From Gluconacetobacter dulcium (GTDB lineage: Bacteria; Pseudomonadota; Alphaproteobacteria; Acetobacterales; Acetobacteraceae), in assembly GCF_014174165.1 (NCBI RefSeq), contig NZ_JABEQN010000001.1, positions 1-64,000 on the forward strand: a DNA stretch of 64,000 nucleotides, given 5' to 3'. A model generated the notes under the pieces. It was given only the letters and a program-made list of their open reading frames with translations. It was not told the origin of the DNA and did not search any database. Both the position numbers and the translations under genes were made by a program. Each line of letters begins with the position of its first letter. The stretch's first letter is position 1. Of the stretch, positions 1 through 10,533 are shown piece by piece.

Positions 1-2
1 CC

Positions 3-155
3 GCGTCCCGCCGCGTGCCTGCGCTCATCGCCATGCGCGATAGGATGCGCGCCAAGGGCAAGGCACCCAAGACCATCCTTATCGCCATCGCACGCCAGCT
101 TCTCGTCATCCTCAATGCCATGATCCAGAAAGGTCAGACTTTGCAGATCACATGA
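3..155 (+). CDS. IS110-family transposase, C-terminal part (runs off window)
   Basis: Open frame from the window edge to TGA at 153-155. The 50 visible residues carry the arginine/lysine-rich tail ending in LLVILNAMIQKGQTLQIT, typical of the last helix of IS110/IS116/IS902 transposases (DEDD-type recombinases). Only the C-terminus is in view, so completeness cannot be judged. The frame overlaps the 3' end of tilS on the other strand, so the insertion sequence appears to abut or invade that gene. IS110 elements usually lack clear terminal inverted repeats, so the exact boundary cannot be drawn. Family assignment is by recognition of the tail only. Confidence 0.7.
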   Translation, partial: ASRRVPALIAMRDRMRAKGKAPKTILIAIARQLLVILNAMIQKGQTLQIT

Positions 156-1477
156 TCAACACAGTTGCCCACAAATCGCGCCGCCTCGGCCGCCACCGCA
201 CCGGGCATCAGCGTCAGCCGCACTCCGGAAAGGGCGGGATCATGACAGATCCCCATCGTCGGAACGCCTACCACCCTCCCGGCACGGAACAGGGCCGGCA
301 GGGTGCGCAGCGCACGGGCAGGCCACGGCGTCCTCCTGTCGGCAGGCGCCATCCATCGTCCCGGCGGTCCGGCAGCCCCCAGCATCACACCCCGCAGATC
401 GACCGCAGGCGGCGCCGACAGCACGAAACGCCCGTCCCACACACAGCCCACCTCCGCCGGCACCGGCACCTGCATCGCAGCCTCCTCGCGTAGAAGCAGC
501 CAGCGGAGCCCCGCCCGGCGCAAGGCCGCGCTCGCCTCGACCAGGCAGGCCCCCGCCAGCGTGACAGGGCGCGGATTCGCGCACAACGCCGCCACTGCCC
601 GCGAGGGCGGCAGATAATCCCGCCCCGACACCGCACGCAGCAGAAAGGCCATGGTGCGCGGGCAAGCGGGGTCCTCCGCCAGCGCGACCCAGCCGCCCTC
701 GGCAACCGTCACCCTCCGGGCCAACCGCAACGCCTGCCCGGCATCACGCGCCATACGCGCGGCCCCGGCATGTCCTGCCTCCGAACAAAGCAGCGACACA
801 GCCGACGCATCGGCGGAAAGCCCGGCACGCAGACGGGCACGCTCGGCGCGCAGGTCCGCATTCGAAGGGTCTTCCACCCATTCAAGCCCCGCGCACCGCA
901 ACGTGCCACGCAAGATCGCCGGTTCGATGTCACGTAACGGGCGCACCAGACGCAAATCCCCGGTAAACGTCACCGCGCCCATGCCCGCCAGACCGTCCGG
1001 CCCGCTGCCGGCACGCCGCCGGATCAGCACGGTTTCCGCCTGATCGCCCGCATGATGGCCCAGCAGCAGATCGACGATCCCGGCCCGGCGACATGCGGCC
1101 GACAACGCCGCATAGCGGGCGCGCCGCGCCCGGTCTGCCACGCCGGGGCCGGACCGCAGCCCCTCCAACACAAGAATCTGGGCGGGAATCCCCAGGCGGG
1201 CCAGACGATCGCGCGTCAGACGCGCCTCGGCGGCAGCCGCCGGCCGCAACCCGTGATCCACGATGAATGCGCGCACCGCACGCCGCCACCGTCCCGCGAG
1301 ATAGGCAAGACACAGACTGTCCGCCCCGCCCGACACCGCGATGCCGATTTCGGGCATGCCCACCCCGTCGGGCAGCCACGGCCCCAGCCCCGCCATGATG
1401 GCGGCGAAACGACCGTCATCCAGCACCCCGACGGAGCAACCGCCAGTCAGACCCGCATCAAAGCCGCTCAGTGGCAT
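134..1477 (-). CDS. tilS: tRNA(Ile)-lysidine synthase TilS
   Basis: Cytoplasmic ATP-dependent enzyme that joins lysine to C34 of the CAU-anticodon tRNA-Ile, so that it reads AUA. The PP-loop motif SGGADS is at residues 49-54 of the chosen start, followed by the family signatures IVDHGLR, LLLGHHAGDQAET and the RPL block. The remaining C-terminal half is poorly conserved, as is normal. I chose ATG 1477 because it overlaps the cpoB stop by 8 bp; the frame is open further upstream but inside cpoB. Length is about 447 aa. The stop lies inside the IS110 transposase frame, so the last residues may derive from the insertion sequence. In relatives ftsH normally follows tilS; here the mobile element does. 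Confidence 0.9.
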   Translation of the reverse strand: MPLSGFDAGLTGGCSVGVLDDGRFAAIMAGLGPWLPDGVGMPEIGIAVSGGADSLCLAYLAGRWRRAVRAFIVDHGLRPAAAAEARLTRDRLARLGIPAQILVLEGLRSGPGVADRARRARYAALSAACRRAGIVDLLLGHHAGDQAETVLIRRRAGSGPDGLAGMGAVTFTGDLRLVRPLRDIEPAILRGTLRCAGLEWVEDPSNADLRAERARLRAGLSADASAVSLLCSEAGHAGAARMARDAGQALRLARRVTVAEGGWVALAEDPACPRTMAFLLRAVSGRDYLPPSRAVAALCANPRPVTLAGACLVEASAALRRAGLRWLLLREEAAMQVPVPAEVGCVWDGRFVLSAPPAVDLRGVMLGAAGPPGRWMAPADRRTPWPARALRTLPALFRAGRVVGVPTMGICHDPALSGVRLTLMPGAVAAEAARFVGNCVDHVICKV

Positions 1478-2409
1478 CCCGCGCGGGTGCGATAGGCCGT
1501 CTCCGCCGTCTTGACGCGCGGCGCTGGCGACGGAAACTCGCTCTTCAGCTTGGCCAGGGCCTGACACGCCGAATTCTTGTCCCCCATCGCGAGCAGCGAC
1601 GCCGTCACCCCCAGCAGCGCATCCGGAGCCCGGCCCGAACGCGGCGAACGGTTATAGGTATCGTAATAGGCTACGGCCGACTGGCGATACTGCTTCTGCC
1701 CGGCCAGCGACTGCGCCAGCAGGAATTGCGCGTCGATCTGCAACGGACCCTTCGGGCCGGCCAGCACCTGCTTGGCGGCACTCTGCGCCCCGGCATAATC
1801 GCCACGCATCAGGGCGGCATTGCCATCCTTCAGCACAATGTCGGGCGTGCGCTTGACCGGAGGCGCGGCATCTCCTCCGCCGCCGTCAGTCTCAGCGGTG
1901 GCATCGGGCGCCGCCGATGCCGCGGGTCTGGGCGACGGATGGCCGCCATTCTGCATGGCGAAATTCATGTCGTCGATCTGCTTCGCCAGGGTCGCATTCT
2001 GCTGCTGCACCTGGTTGGTCAGTTGATCGAGTTGCCCGCGCATGTCGCGCACCTGCTGCTCCAGGGTCATCACCCGGTCCAGCAACTGCGCGGTCAGGTC
2101 GCCACCGGCCGCCGACGACCCGCCATTGCCGCTCCTGCCCCCCCCTTCGGGCATGGGCGGCGGAAGGATGCCACCACCCTGCCCGCCAGGCACCGCCGAC
2201 TGCATCTGTGAAAGCTGCTGGCGCAGATCCATGATCTGGTTCTGCAACGCGATCCCTTCGCGACTCGTCATCTGCTCGGTGTCCTGCGCCTGCACCGCCA
2301 GCGGCGACAGGCCGGCCAGCAAAGTCAGGATCACCAGCCCCTTCGCGCGCGGCGGCAGGCCCCCACGATGTCGAAACGGCGAAAAAGAGCGGAAGGCAAC
2401 AGACCGCAT
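1468..2409 (-). CDS. cpoB: Tol-Pal associated periplasmic TPR protein CpoB/YbgF
   Basis: Periplasmic coordinator of Tol-Pal with peptidoglycan synthesis during constriction. ATG 2409 gives a basic N-terminus and a signal peptide (LVILTLLAGLSPLAVQAQ). Then comes a glutamine-rich trimerising coiled coil (MTLEQQVRDMRGQLDQL region), a low-complexity linker, and a C-terminal TPR domain with the YbgF signature (DGNAALMRGDYAGAQ, AYYDTYNRSPRSG, SACQALAKLKSEFP). About 313 aa. It lies downstream of pal but beyond a strong terminator, so it probably has its own promoter in 2410-2560. It shares an 8-bp overlap with tilS. Confidence 0.92.
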   Translation of the reverse strand: MRSVAFRSFSPFRHRGGLPPRAKGLVILTLLAGLSPLAVQAQDTEQMTSREGIALQNQIMDLRQQLSQMQSAVPGGQGGGILPPPMPEGGGRSGNGGSSAAGGDLTAQLLDRVMTLEQQVRDMRGQLDQLTNQVQQQNATLAKQIDDMNFAMQNGGHPSPRPAASAAPDATAETDGGGGDAAPPVKRTPDIVLKDGNAALMRGDYAGAQSAAKQVLAGPKGPLQIDAQFLLAQSLAGQKQYRQSAVAYYDTYNRSPRSGRAPDALLGVTASLLAMGDKNSACQALAKLKSEFPSPAPRVKTAETAYRTRAGCH

Positions 2410-2561
2410 GATATGGATGTCTCCATGAACGCACCACCGCCGGCCCGGACCAATGCCGAGCACCGGAGGTCACAACCACCTTCTTATGCACGCCTGCTCC
2501 AAAGCCGTGAAGAGATCACGCACCCGGACAATGAAGAAGAGACCGTGCGTCACGCCGGCAA

Positions 2562-2595
2562 TAAAAAAGCCGGCCAGGTCAATACCTGGCCGGCT
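2562..2595 (-). terminator. Rho-independent terminator of pal
   Basis: Twelve-base perfect stem (AGCCGGCCAGGT at 2568-2579 with its complement at 2584-2595) and a 4-nt loop. On the minus strand it is followed by six T residues (complement of 2563-2568). It sits 35 bp after the pal stop codon and before cpoB, so it should end the pal transcript. Confidence 0.9.
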
Positions 2596-2629
2596 TCCTT
2601 CAGCCGAACGAATGCTTCGGCCGGTTCGC

Positions 2630-3106
2630 TCAGCGAACCGACGTGATGCTGTTACGGTTCTGCGCCCAGGCTTCCTCGTCGTCACCGGTCGCGGTCGGAC
2701 GATCCTTGCCGTAGGAAATCGTCGTGATGCGCGAGGCGGCAACGCCCTTGGCCACCAGGTAATCGCGCGCCGCGTTGGCACGACGCTCGCCCAGGGCGAT
2801 GTTGTACTCTTCGGTGCCACGATCGTCACAGTTGCCGGCAAGCTGCACGGTCACCTGCGGATACTTCGCCAGCCAGGCGGCCTGACGGTCCAGAGTCGCC
2901 TGAGCTTCGCTGGACAGGTTGTTCTTGTTCAGTTCGAAGAAGACGCGATCGCCGACATTGGCGACCAGATCGGCTTCGCTGCCCGGCGTCACGCCAGTCG
3001 TCTGAGCGGCGGCGCCGGTACCGGTCGTGGCGCCCTTGTTCGTATCATCCGAGCACGCCGCGAGAAACACGGCCATGCCAAGCGCACCAAGAAGCTTCAG
3101 TCTCAT
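2630..3106 (-). CDS. pal: Peptidoglycan-associated lipoprotein Pal
   Basis: Outer-membrane lipoprotein of the Tol-Pal system that binds meso-DAP of peptidoglycan. ATG 3106 gives a classic lipoprotein signal with lipobox LAAC about 18 residues in. A short linker is followed by an OmpA-like C-terminal domain: DRVFFELNKNNLS, the GNCDDRGTEEYN loop, and ERRANAARDYLVAKGV. About 158 aa, normal for Pal. It follows tolB after a 248-bp gap that holds a stem-loop and room for a promoter. Confidence 0.95.
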   Translation of the reverse strand: MRLKLLGALGMAVFLAACSDDTNKGATTGTGAAAQTTGVTPGSEADLVANVGDRVFFELNKNNLSSEAQATLDRQAAWLAKYPQVTVQLAGNCDDRGTEEYNIALGERRANAARDYLVAKGVAASRITTISYGKDRPTATGDDEEAWAQNRNSITSVR

Positions 3107-3272
3107 TGGTTTTAGATCCTGAGATCGGTTCCCGCACGGAACCATATGATTAAGTTGCCGGTAAGCGTTATCTGGTTCCGACACTCGTTTTGTTCCGTCA
3201 ACAACCCAACGACGAAACTATGCGAGACCGTGGAGCCCATCCGCCCGTTACCGCCAGACATGACAGACCGTC

Positions 3273-3302
3273 AAGATGCCCGTAACACATGCCGGGCATC
3301 TT
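3273..3302 (-). terminator. Stem-loop between tolB and pal
   Basis: Perfect 10-bp stem (AAGATGCCCG at 3273-3282, CGGGCATCTT at 3293-3302) with a 10-nt loop. No T-run follows it on the minus strand; on the plus strand TTGTTTTG follows. It could end or attenuate the tolB transcript or stabilise its 3' end. The rest of 3107-3354 shows no reading frame of note. Confidence 0.5.
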
Positions 3303-3354
3303 GTTTTGCAGATCGGCCTGAAAAGCACAGTAATGCGCTATTTCGGTCGCGTTT

Positions 3355-4728
3355 TCAGCCGTTCAGCGGCGACCAGGCCGGATCTGACGACATGCCAACG
3401 GCCGGGATCGACCGCTCATGAAAGCCGGTAATATCGATCGTGCCGATCGAGGACGAGAACCCAGCCCCTCCGGACCCCGCCGCCGTCTGGCGGCAGAAGG
3501 CCAATACCCGGCCATTGGGGCAGAAGGTCGGAGTATCCACAGTAAAGCCCTGGGTCAGTATTCGCTCGCCGGTACCATCAGGTGCCATCACACCCAGCGA
3601 GAAGCTGCCGTTCGCGATGCGGGTAAAGGCGATCAGGTCGCCACGCGGCGACCAGACCGGCGAGCCGTACGTCCCGTTCCCATAGGAAATCCGCTTCGCA
3701 CCGCCACCGCCCGCGCTCATGATATAAAGCTGAGGAGTACCCCCGCGATCCGAGTTGAAGACGATCTGCGACCCGTCCGGGCTGTAACAGGGGCTGGTAT
3801 CGATGGCGCCGGAACTGGTGAGCTGCCGCTTGGCGCGTGAGGCCAGATCGACCGTATAGATGTCCGATCCCCCCCCGCGCGTAACGGACATCACGACCGT
3901 CCGCCCATCGGGGGCAAAGCGCGGTGCGAACGAAATCCCGTCGAAATCACCCAGCAATTGCTGCCGCCCGGTCGCAAGGTTCAGCACATACACGCGCGGC
4001 CGGTTATTGGCGTAGGACATGAAGGCCAACTGTTCGCTGACCGGGCTGAAACGCGGGGTCAGGGTCAGCCATTGACCACCGGAAAGGTAATGGCTGTTGG
4101 CGCCGTCCTGGTCCATGATCGCCAGCCGGGTGATCTGGTGCGCACGCGGGCCGGACCGGGCGATATAGGCGATTCGCGAGTTGAAATACCCCTTCTCGCC
4201 CAGCAGCCGCTCATAGATCACATCGGCGATGATATGGGCGATCTTGCGCGCATCCCCGGCCCCCGCGGTGTAGGCGGTGCCCTGGATCTGCTGTCCGGTC
4301 AGCACGTCCCACAGCCGGAACTCGACGCGCAGCCCACCGCCGCCCGTGGTCGCGGTGCCGCTGACCAGCGCCCGCGCACCCAGCGATTTATAGGTGCCGA
4401 AATCCGGCACCCCCACCGGCAGCGCGCCATTGATGGGCGAGAACAGGCCGCAATTGCCCAGATCGCCCGAAATCACGCTGCTCACCAATTGCCCGGCATC
4501 GCCGCCCAGCACCGGAATGACGATCGGAATCGGCGCCGTGCGCGCCTGGTCCACCGTAATTTCCGCATCGCCCGACGCGCCGGGCGCCGCCTGGGCCAGG
4601 GCGGATAAGGGCATGGTGAGAACACCGGCAGCGACACAACCGGTCCCAAGCAAGGCCCGACGGCCGAAATAGGTCGCCAGCACCGAGGCCTCGGCATCGG
4701 AAATCAGCGGAAGTTCACTCGAACGCAT
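3355..4728 (-). CDS. tolB: Tol-Pal system beta-propeller protein TolB
   Basis: Periplasmic protein that links Pal to TolA. ATG 4728 is preceded by a GAGGAGAAG ribosome-binding site. The N-terminus is followed by a hydrophobic export segment starting with an arginine pair ([18 protein letters not shown]). An N-terminal D1 domain precedes the six-bladed WD40-like propeller, with repeats such as [38 protein letters not shown] and [11 protein letters not shown]. About 457 aa. Transcribed with tolQRA upstream, 44 bp after tolA. Confidence 0.95.
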   Translation of the reverse strand: MRSSELPLISDAEASVLATYFGRRALLGTGCVAAGVLTMPLSALAQAAPGASGDAEITVDQARTAPIPIVIPVLGGDAGQLVSSVISGDLGNCGLFSPINGALPVGVPDFGTYKSLGARALVSGTATTGGGGLRVEFRLWDVLTGQQIQGTAYTAGAGDARKIAHIIADVIYERLLGEKGYFNSRIAYIARSGPRAHQITRLAIMDQDGANSHYLSGGQWLTLTPRFSPVSEQLAFMSYANNRPRVYVLNLATGRQQLLGDFDGISFAPRFAPDGRTVVMSVTRGGGSDIYTVDLASRAKRQLTSSGAIDTSPCYSPDGSQIVFNSDRGGTPQLYIMSAGGGGAKRISYGNGTYGSPVWSPRGDLIAFTRIANGSFSLGVMAPDGTGERILTQGFTVDTPTFCPNGRVLAFCRQTAAGSGGAGFSSSIGTIDITGFHERSIPAVGMSSDPAWSPLNG

Positions 4729-4772
4729 GGTCTTCTCCTCGAAGGCACCGACCGGGCAGCGCCTGGGCTGCC

Positions 4773-5759
4773 TCACGGACGGAAAACGAATTTAAGCTGC
4801 TGGGTCTGCCCCAGCATCGCCTTGGGTATGGGCAATTGCGCGCAGGTCGGGCTCAGCACCGCCGCCCGCGCCCGCTCGGCCAACGCGCGATAGGACGAAT
4901 CCCCCGCCATCCGCGCCTGGGTCTCGGGCGCGAACTGTACGATGCGGGCCATGCCCGTACCATCCACCGTCACCACAAGGTGTGCGACGAACTGCGCATA
5001 GTCCTTCGCCGCCGTATCCTCGGTATAGCAACGGCGCACGGCATTCCCGATCGCCTTCTGCTGGGCCGAACTCAGCGCGCTGGTAATGTCGCCATCGGGC
5101 GCGCCACCACCGTCGGGCGCACCGCCCTGCACCGGATTGGCCCGCGCCTTCGGCGGATGGGTCTGCTTCTGGTCGGCCCGGAACGCATCCAGCGTCGCCA
5201 GCAGCGAATGAGAATCCGGCACCGCCTTCTTCGCCTCGTTCGGCTGCGTGATGTGCGAGAATTGCTGCATCTTGGGCAGGGGCGCGGGCTCGGGCTGCGG
5301 CGACGGCGGCGCCGTCTCATGCGAGGGCACGGGCGGCGACGGCAGGGTCGGCGGTGCCGGGACGGCATCGGGCGACGGCTGCTGCACCTTGGGCGGCACC
5401 GGGGTGTCGGGCAGCTTCTGCGGAGGCGTCTCCGGCGGCGGAGGAATCGGCGGCGGCGGCGGAGGCGGCGGCGGGGCCTCCTCGTTCGGCGCCTTCACCG
5501 GCGGCGTGGGCGCCGGCGGAGCATCCTGCGGCACCGGAGCCGGCGCGGGCTTGGGCGCCGGCTTGTCGGCCTTGTGCGGCGTGCCGCCGCTATCCGACGG
5601 CGCAAACTCCATCTCGATGGTCGGCGGCGGCGGCGGCTCGGGCGGCACGGGCACATGCAGGCCCAGCAGCATGACCGTCAGCAGCACCATATGCGCAACG
5701 CCCGATACGACGATCGATCGCCGCATCAGCTTGCGTTCGGAACGACGCGGCGGAACCAC
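4773..5759 (-). CDS. tolA: Inner-membrane energy transducer TolA
   Basis: Spans the periplasm and transmits proton-motive force from TolQR to TolB/Pal. Translation from GTG 5759, preceded by GGAGAG. One N-terminal transmembrane helix ([20 protein letters not shown]) is followed by a long proline-rich linker with runs of consecutive prolines, then a C-terminal TonB/TolA-like domain ([23 protein letters not shown]... [19 protein letters not shown]). 328 aa. The linker is polyproline where enterobacterial TolA has an alanine/lysine helix. The operon order tolQ-tolR-tolA-tolB supports TolA over TonB. Confidence 0.88.
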   Translation of the reverse strand: MVPPRRSERKLMRRSIVVSGVAHMVLLTVMLLGLHVPVPPEPPPPPTIEMEFAPSDSGGTPHKADKPAPKPAPAPVPQDAPPAPTPPVKAPNEEAPPPPPPPPPIPPPPETPPQKLPDTPVPPKVQQPSPDAVPAPPTLPSPPVPSHETAPPSPQPEPAPLPKMQQFSHITQPNEAKKAVPDSHSLLATLDAFRADQKQTHPPKARANPVQGGAPDGGGAPDGDITSALSSAQQKAIGNAVRRCYTEDTAAKDYAQFVAHLVVTVDGTGMARIVQFAPETQARMAGDSSYRALAERARAAVLSPTCAQLPIPKAMLGQTQQLKFVFRP

Positions 5760-5786
5760 GACGGCGGCTCTCCTACCCGATGGCGG

Positions 5787-6230
<444 letters not shown>

Positions 6231-6233
6231 GAT

Positions 6234-6950
6234 TCAGCCCCTTTCTTCGGACTGGCGGGACAGGATCGCGGCGAATTCGGTACCGAACGCCGCCATCCGG
6301 TCCTCGAACAGGCCCAGACTGTTGCTGATGACGTTATAGGCGATCACCGCCGGAATGGCGGTCACAAGGCCGATGGCGGTGGCGAACAGCGCCTCGGAAA
6401 TACCGGGGGCCACGACGGCCAGGTTGGTGTTGTGCATCGCCGCGATCGACCCGAACGCATGCATGATGCCCCACACCGTGCCGAACAGACCGATGAACGG
6501 CGCCACCGGCCCGATCGTGGCCAGGAAGATCATCCAGCGGCCCAGCCGCTCCATCTCGCGCGTGATGGTGATGTTCATGGCGCGATCCACGCGCTCCTTC
6601 ACCCCGCCGCGCGCCAGATCGATGCCGGCGATGCGCGCCGAGCGGCGCCATTCGCCCATCGCGGCGCCGAACACGGCCGCCATCGGATGAAGCGGCTTGG
6701 CGCCGTCTGATTCATACAGGTCGTCCAGGCTGCCGCCGGACCAGAACTTGTCCTCGAACGCCGACGCTTCGCGATTCACGCGACGCAGGGTCACGATCTT
6801 GTCGAAGATGATACCCCACACGACGATGCTGCTGACCGCCAGGCCGATCATCACCAGCTTGACGACGATCGCCGCGTGCAGAAACAAACTCCACAGCGAC
6901 AGGTCGGACGCCGCCGCGCCCAGATTCGCCGCGTTAACCGCTTGGTCCAA
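6234..6950 (-). CDS. tolQ: Tol motor subunit TolQ (ExbB/MotA family)
   Basis: Proton-channel subunit with three transmembrane helices, partner of TolR. Hydrophobic segments are LFLHAAIVVKLVMIGLAVSSIVVWG near the N-terminus and a pair near the C-terminus (LATIGPVAPFIGLFGTVWGIMHAF and FATAIGLVTAIPAVIAYNVI) with the family motif GLFGTVWGI. Start choice: TTG 6950 lies 5 nt after a perfect AGGAGG. The frame is also open to GTG 6965 and GTG 6974, which would add 5-8 residues. About 238 aa from TTG. First gene of the tol operon; the 188 bp between this start and ybgC should hold its promoter. Confidence 0.9.
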   Translation of the reverse strand: MDQAVNAANLGAAASDLSLWSLFLHAAIVVKLVMIGLAVSSIVVWGIIFDKIVTLRRVNREASAFEDKFWSGGSLDDLYESDGAKPLHPMAAVFGAAMGEWRRSARIAGIDLARGGVKERVDRAMNITITREMERLGRWMIFLATIGPVAPFIGLFGTVWGIMHAFGSIAAMHNTNLAVVAPGISEALFATAIGLVTAIPAVIAYNVISNSLGLFEDRMAAFGTEFAAILSRQSEERG

Positions 6951-7138
6951 AAACGCCTCCTGCACCTTCCGCACGCAGCTTCAGCACCGCCTCCCGACGC
7001 CGAGTCGGGGCAGTCCGACACTGCTTTCCATACTGTTCCTTATAGGCTTCCAGAAGAAAGCAGAAGCACCCCACGGCGGGACACATACGCCGCGCGGAAA
7101 AATTTTCTTCCGGACAGAAACGCGGGAAACGCCTCGCC

Positions 7139-7543
7139 CTAATCCAGCAATCCGATCAGAAGATCACGCCATAAAGGCGGAAATCGGGCAGCCCGGCCGT
7201 CGGCGGCGCGCACGCAGGCCAGTCGCACGTCCAGATGCGCGCAACATTTGCCGTCCAGCAGGAATTCCTGCTCCAGCCGGCAACTGGCCGACCCCTGCTC
7301 GACCAGCCGGGTCGTCACGGTCACGACATCGTCAAGCCGCAACGGCCGCTTGTAGTCGATGGTCGCGCGATGAATGACGAAGGCCAGCCCGTATTCTTCC
7401 AGTAGCGAGAACGCCGAACGACCCAACCCGCGAATCGCCTCGGTCCGCGCCCGCTCGGCAAAGGCGAAATAGCGGGCATGATAGACAACCCCCCCCGCGT
7501 CGGTATCCTCGTAATAGACGCGAAACGGGATGCTGTGCTTCAT
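7139..7543 (-). CDS. ybgC: Acyl-CoA thioesterase YbgC/YbaW
   Basis: Small hotdog-fold thioesterase commonly encoded beside tol-pal. The catalytic motif is [17 protein letters not shown] near the N-terminus, then [12 protein letters not shown]. About 134 aa. ATG 7543 overlaps the ruvB stop (ATGA at 7540-7543), so ybgC is the last gene of a ruvC-ruvA-ruvB-ybgC unit rather than the first of tol. A 188-bp gap separates it from tolQ. Confidence 0.93.
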   Translation of the reverse strand: MKHSIPFRVYYEDTDAGGVVYHARYFAFAERARTEAIRGLGRSAFSLLEEYGLAFVIHRATIDYKRPLRLDDVVTVTTRLVEQGSASCRLEQEFLLDGKCCAHLDVRLACVRAADGRAARFPPLWRDLLIGLLD

Positions 7544-8586
7544 CTGTCCTCTCCCTGCAAAAGATCGCCCTGATCGGCCTGCCGGGCGGGCGGTTGCAGC
7601 CCCAGATGGCGCCATCCGCGCTCACCCAGCATCCGCCCGCGACTGGTCCGCAGCACCAGCCCTTCCTGGATCAGATAGGGCTCCACCACATCTTCCAGCG
7701 TATCGCGGGCCTCGGCCAGCGCCGCCGCCAGCGTCTCCACCCCCACCGGGCCGCCATGGTGAAATTCGGCGATCCGGCGCAGATAGCGCCGATCCATCGC
7801 ATCCAGCCCCAGCGAATCGACTTCCAGCCGCGAGAGGGCCGCATCGGCCATCGCCCGGTCCACCGGCCCCGGCCGCGCGACCGAGGCAAAGTCGCGCACC
7901 CGCCGCAGCAGGCGCCCGGCGATCCGCGGCGTCCCGCGCGAGCGGCGGGCAATTTCTTCCGCCCCCTCCGGCGTCAGGTCGAATTGCAGCTTCCGCGCCC
8001 CGCGCGAGACGATCTGCCGCAACTCCTCGGCCGTGTAGAACACCAGCCGCAGCGGAATCCCGAAGCGGTCGCGCAACGGCGTCGCCAGCAGCCCGGCCCG
8101 CGTGGTCGCCGCCACCAGGGTAAAGGGTGAGAGGTCGATCCGCACCGATCGCGCGGCCGGCCCCTCGCCGATAATCAGGTCGAGCTGAAAATCCTCCATC
8201 GCCGGATACAGGACTTCCTCGATCGCCGGTTGCAGGCGATGGATCTCGTCGATGAACAGCACATCGCGCGGCTGCAGATTGGTCAGGATCGCCGCCAGAT
8301 CCCCCGCGCGCTGGATCACCGGCCCCGAGGTGGCGCGGAACCCCACCCCAAGTTCGCGCGCCACGATCTGCGCCAGCGTCGTCTTGCCCAGCCCCGGCGG
8401 CCCATGCAGCAGCACATGGTCCATCGCCTCGCCCCGCGCGCGGGCGGCGGCGATAAAGATCGCCAGATTTTCGCGGCTGGCCTTCTGGCCGGTAAAATCC
8501 TCAAGCGTCTGCGGCCGCAGCCCGACCTCGCCCGCGTCCTCGTCCATGCGTCCCGGATCGACCGCGCGCGGAGGCAGATCGCTCAT
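7540..8586 (-). CDS. ruvB: Holliday junction branch-migration ATPase RuvB
   Basis: Hexameric AAA+ motor that drives branch migration with RuvA. Walker A GPPGLGKT at residues 62-69, Walker B FIDEIHRL, sensor 1 ATTRAGLL with the following LRDRFGI, and a C-terminal winged-helix domain ending in the [14 protein letters not shown] box. 348 aa, full length. Start and stop overlap ruvA and ybgC by 4 bp each. Confidence 0.98.
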   Translation of the reverse strand: MSDLPPRAVDPGRMDEDAGEVGLRPQTLEDFTGQKASRENLAIFIAAARARGEAMDHVLLHGPPGLGKTTLAQIVARELGVGFRATSGPVIQRAGDLAAILTNLQPRDVLFIDEIHRLQPAIEEVLYPAMEDFQLDLIIGEGPAARSVRIDLSPFTLVAATTRAGLLATPLRDRFGIPLRLVFYTAEELRQIVSRGARKLQFDLTPEGAEEIARRSRGTPRIAGRLLRRVRDFASVARPGPVDRAMADAALSRLEVDSLGLDAMDRRYLRRIAEFHHGGPVGVETLAAALAEARDTLEDVVEPYLIQEGLVLRTSRGRMLGERGWRHLGLQPPARQADQGDLLQGEDR

Positions 8587-9200
8587 CGCGCCAGGTCCCG
8601 CAGACTCTCACGGATCACCACGTCCAGATCACCTTCCTGCCCAGCCCCGGCCTCCTTCAGCCGTGCCAGAATCCGCGCCACCACCGGCTGCGCCTCGGCC
8701 CGGCGGAAACCCAGCCCCGCCAGCGCCAGCAGCACATCGCCCTCGACCCCGGCCGAGGCCGGTGCCACCGGCAGCACGATGCCCGCGCCCACGGGCAGCT
8801 TGCCCGCCTTGTCACGCAGTTCGGACAGAATCCGCTCGGCCAGCCGTGCGCCCACGCCCGAAACCCGCGTCAGCCCCGCCTTGTCCGCCGCCGCGATGGT
8901 GGCCGCCACATCGGCGGGCGAAAGCGCCGAGAGAATCGCCAGCGCCAGCTTGGCCCCGACCCCCTGCACCGTCGTCAGCAACCGGAACCAGTCCCGCTCC
9001 GCCGCATCGGCAAAGCCGTAGAGCAGGAAGGCATCCTCCCGCACCACGGTCTCGACCAACACGCGGGAGATTTCGGGCGGCCGCGCGAGCGCGGAAAGGG
9101 TGCGGGTCGAAGCATGAACCAGATAGCCCACGCCATGCACATCGACCACGCAGCGATCGGCCTCGATCTGCCCGACCAGCCCGGTCAGTTGCGCGATCAT
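8583..9200 (-). CDS. ruvA: Holliday junction DNA-binding subunit RuvA
   Basis: Tetrameric junction-binding protein. Domain I ([19 protein letters not shown], then GVGYLVHAS) and domain II helix-hairpin-helix motifs ([19 protein letters not shown] and [12 protein letters not shown]) are clear. Domain III at the C-terminus binds RuvB. 205 aa. Four-base overlaps with ruvC and ruvB. Confidence 0.97.
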   Translation of the reverse strand: MIAQLTGLVGQIEADRCVVDVHGVGYLVHASTRTLSALARPPEISRVLVETVVREDAFLLYGFADAAERDWFRLLTTVQGVGAKLALAILSALSPADVAATIAAADKAGLTRVSGVGARLAERILSELRDKAGKLPVGAGIVLPVAPASAGVEGDVLLALAGLGFRRAEAQPVVARILARLKEAGAGQEGDLDVVIRESLRDLAR

Positions 9201-9709
9201 GCCGTGCGCGTCCCCGCCGCCACGCGCAGGGCGCTGGCGCGATGATGCGCGTGGCAGATCGCCACCGCCAGCGCGTCCGAGGCATCGGCCCGCTTGATCG
9301 TCGCCGTGGGCAGAAGACGGCGCACCATCATCTCCACCTGCTCCTTGCTGGCGGCACCGGTGCCGACCACCGCCCGCTTCACCGCCATGGCACCGTATTC
9401 GGAAACCGCGATTCCGGCCAGCGCCGGCACCAGCAACGCAACCCCGCGCGCATAGCCCAGCTTCAGCGTCGAGGACCCGTTGCGGTTGACATAGGTTTCC
9501 TCCACCGCCGCCTCGGCCGGCTCAAACCGATGCACCAGGTCCATCAACCCGTCATGCAGGCAGCGCAGCCGGTCGGGCACCGCCGCGTCCCCATCGGTCG
9601 CGATCACGCCGTCGGCGACGTGGCTCAGGCGGTTGCCCGCCACGTCGATCATGCCCCAGCCGGTAAAACGCAGGCCCGGATCAATGCCCAGCAGCCGGAC
9701 CACCGCCAT
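9197..9709 (-). CDS. ruvC: Holliday junction resolvase RuvC
   Basis: Mg-dependent endonuclease that resolves Holliday junctions. The catalytic acidic residues are visible in [14 protein letters not shown], in [10 protein letters not shown] and in the C-terminal [15 protein letters not shown]. 170 aa, full length. Translation starts 5 bp after the yebC stop. Confidence 0.97.
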   Translation of the reverse strand: MAVVRLLGIDPGLRFTGWGMIDVAGNRLSHVADGVIATDGDAAVPDRLRCLHDGLMDLVHRFEPAEAAVEETYVNRNGSSTLKLGYARGVALLVPALAGIAVSEYGAMAVKRAVVGTGAASKEQVEMMVRRLLPTATIKRADASDALAVAICHAHHRASALRVAAGTRTA

Positions 9710-9714
9710 CCCGG

Positions 9715-10464
9715 TCAGGCCGACAGCTTCTCGGCCACGTCGTCCGGCAGGTCGAAATTGGCGTAGACGGCCTGCACGTCGTCGCTCTCGTCCAGCACGT
9801 CGATCAGCTTCAGCACGGTGCGCGCCTTTTCTTCGTCCAGCGTCACGACGGTTCCGGGACGCCAGTCGAATTTCGCGCTCGCCGGCTCGCCGAAGCGCGT
9901 CTCCAACGCATCACGCACCGCAAAGAACGATTCTACCGGGCAGGTCACCTCGTGCCCGTCGGCGGTGCTCTCCACATTCTCGGCGCCGGCTTCGATCGCC
10001 GCCTCCAGCATCCCGTCCTCGCTGGCGACACTGGCGGGATAGGTGATCACGCCCAGCCGGGTGAACATGAACGACACCGAATTGGTCTCGCCCAGCGACC
10101 CGCCATATTTCGAGAACGCGGCCCGCACGTCCGATGCCGTGCGGTTGCGGTTGTCGGTCAGCGCCTCGACGATCACGGCCACGCCCGCCGGGCCGTAGCC
10201 CTCGTAGCGCACTTCCACATAATCGTCGCCGCCGCCGGCACCCGTCGCCTTCTTGATCGCGCGCTCGACCGTGTCTTTCGGCATATTGACCTCGCGCGCC
10301 GCCGAAATCGCGGCGCGCAGGCGCGGATTGCTCGCAGGGTCAGGCAGGCCCGAACGCGCCGCCACGGTAATCTCGCGGATCACCTTGGCAAACTGCCGGG
10401 CCCGGCGCGCGTCCTGCGCGCCCTTGCGATGCATGATGTTCTTGAATTGCGAATGACCCGCCAT
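9715..10464 (-). CDS. yebC: YebC/PmpR family protein
   Basis: Widespread cytoplasmic protein described as a transcriptional regulator in some bacteria and, more recently, as a translation factor helping at proline stretches. Family signatures: [22 protein letters not shown] at the start, [20 protein letters not shown] mid-protein and [10 protein letters not shown] near the end. 249 aa. First gene of the yebC-ruvCAB-ybgC run. The window also encodes the strongly polyproline TolA, so a translation-factor role would make sense here, but that is inference. Confidence 0.93.
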   Translation of the reverse strand: MAGHSQFKNIMHRKGAQDARRARQFAKVIREITVAARSGLPDPASNPRLRAAISAAREVNMPKDTVERAIKKATGAGGGDDYVEVRYEGYGPAGVAVIVEALTDNRNRTASDVRAAFSKYGGSLGETNSVSFMFTRLGVITYPASVASEDGMLEAAIEAGAENVESTADGHEVTCPVESFFAVRDALETRFGEPASAKFDWRPGTVVTLDEEKARTVLKLIDVLDESDDVQAVYANFDLPDDVAEKLSA

Positions 10465-10533
10465 CGTCCGTCTTCTCTAACTCTTCATCAAATCGTCAAA
10501 TCTTCATTCATCGCTACCCCACCCGGCCGCCCG

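Noticed and set aside
5400-5560. GGCGGC-rich tract as a tandem repeat
   Set aside because: It is simply the polyproline linker of TolA, not an independent repeat element.
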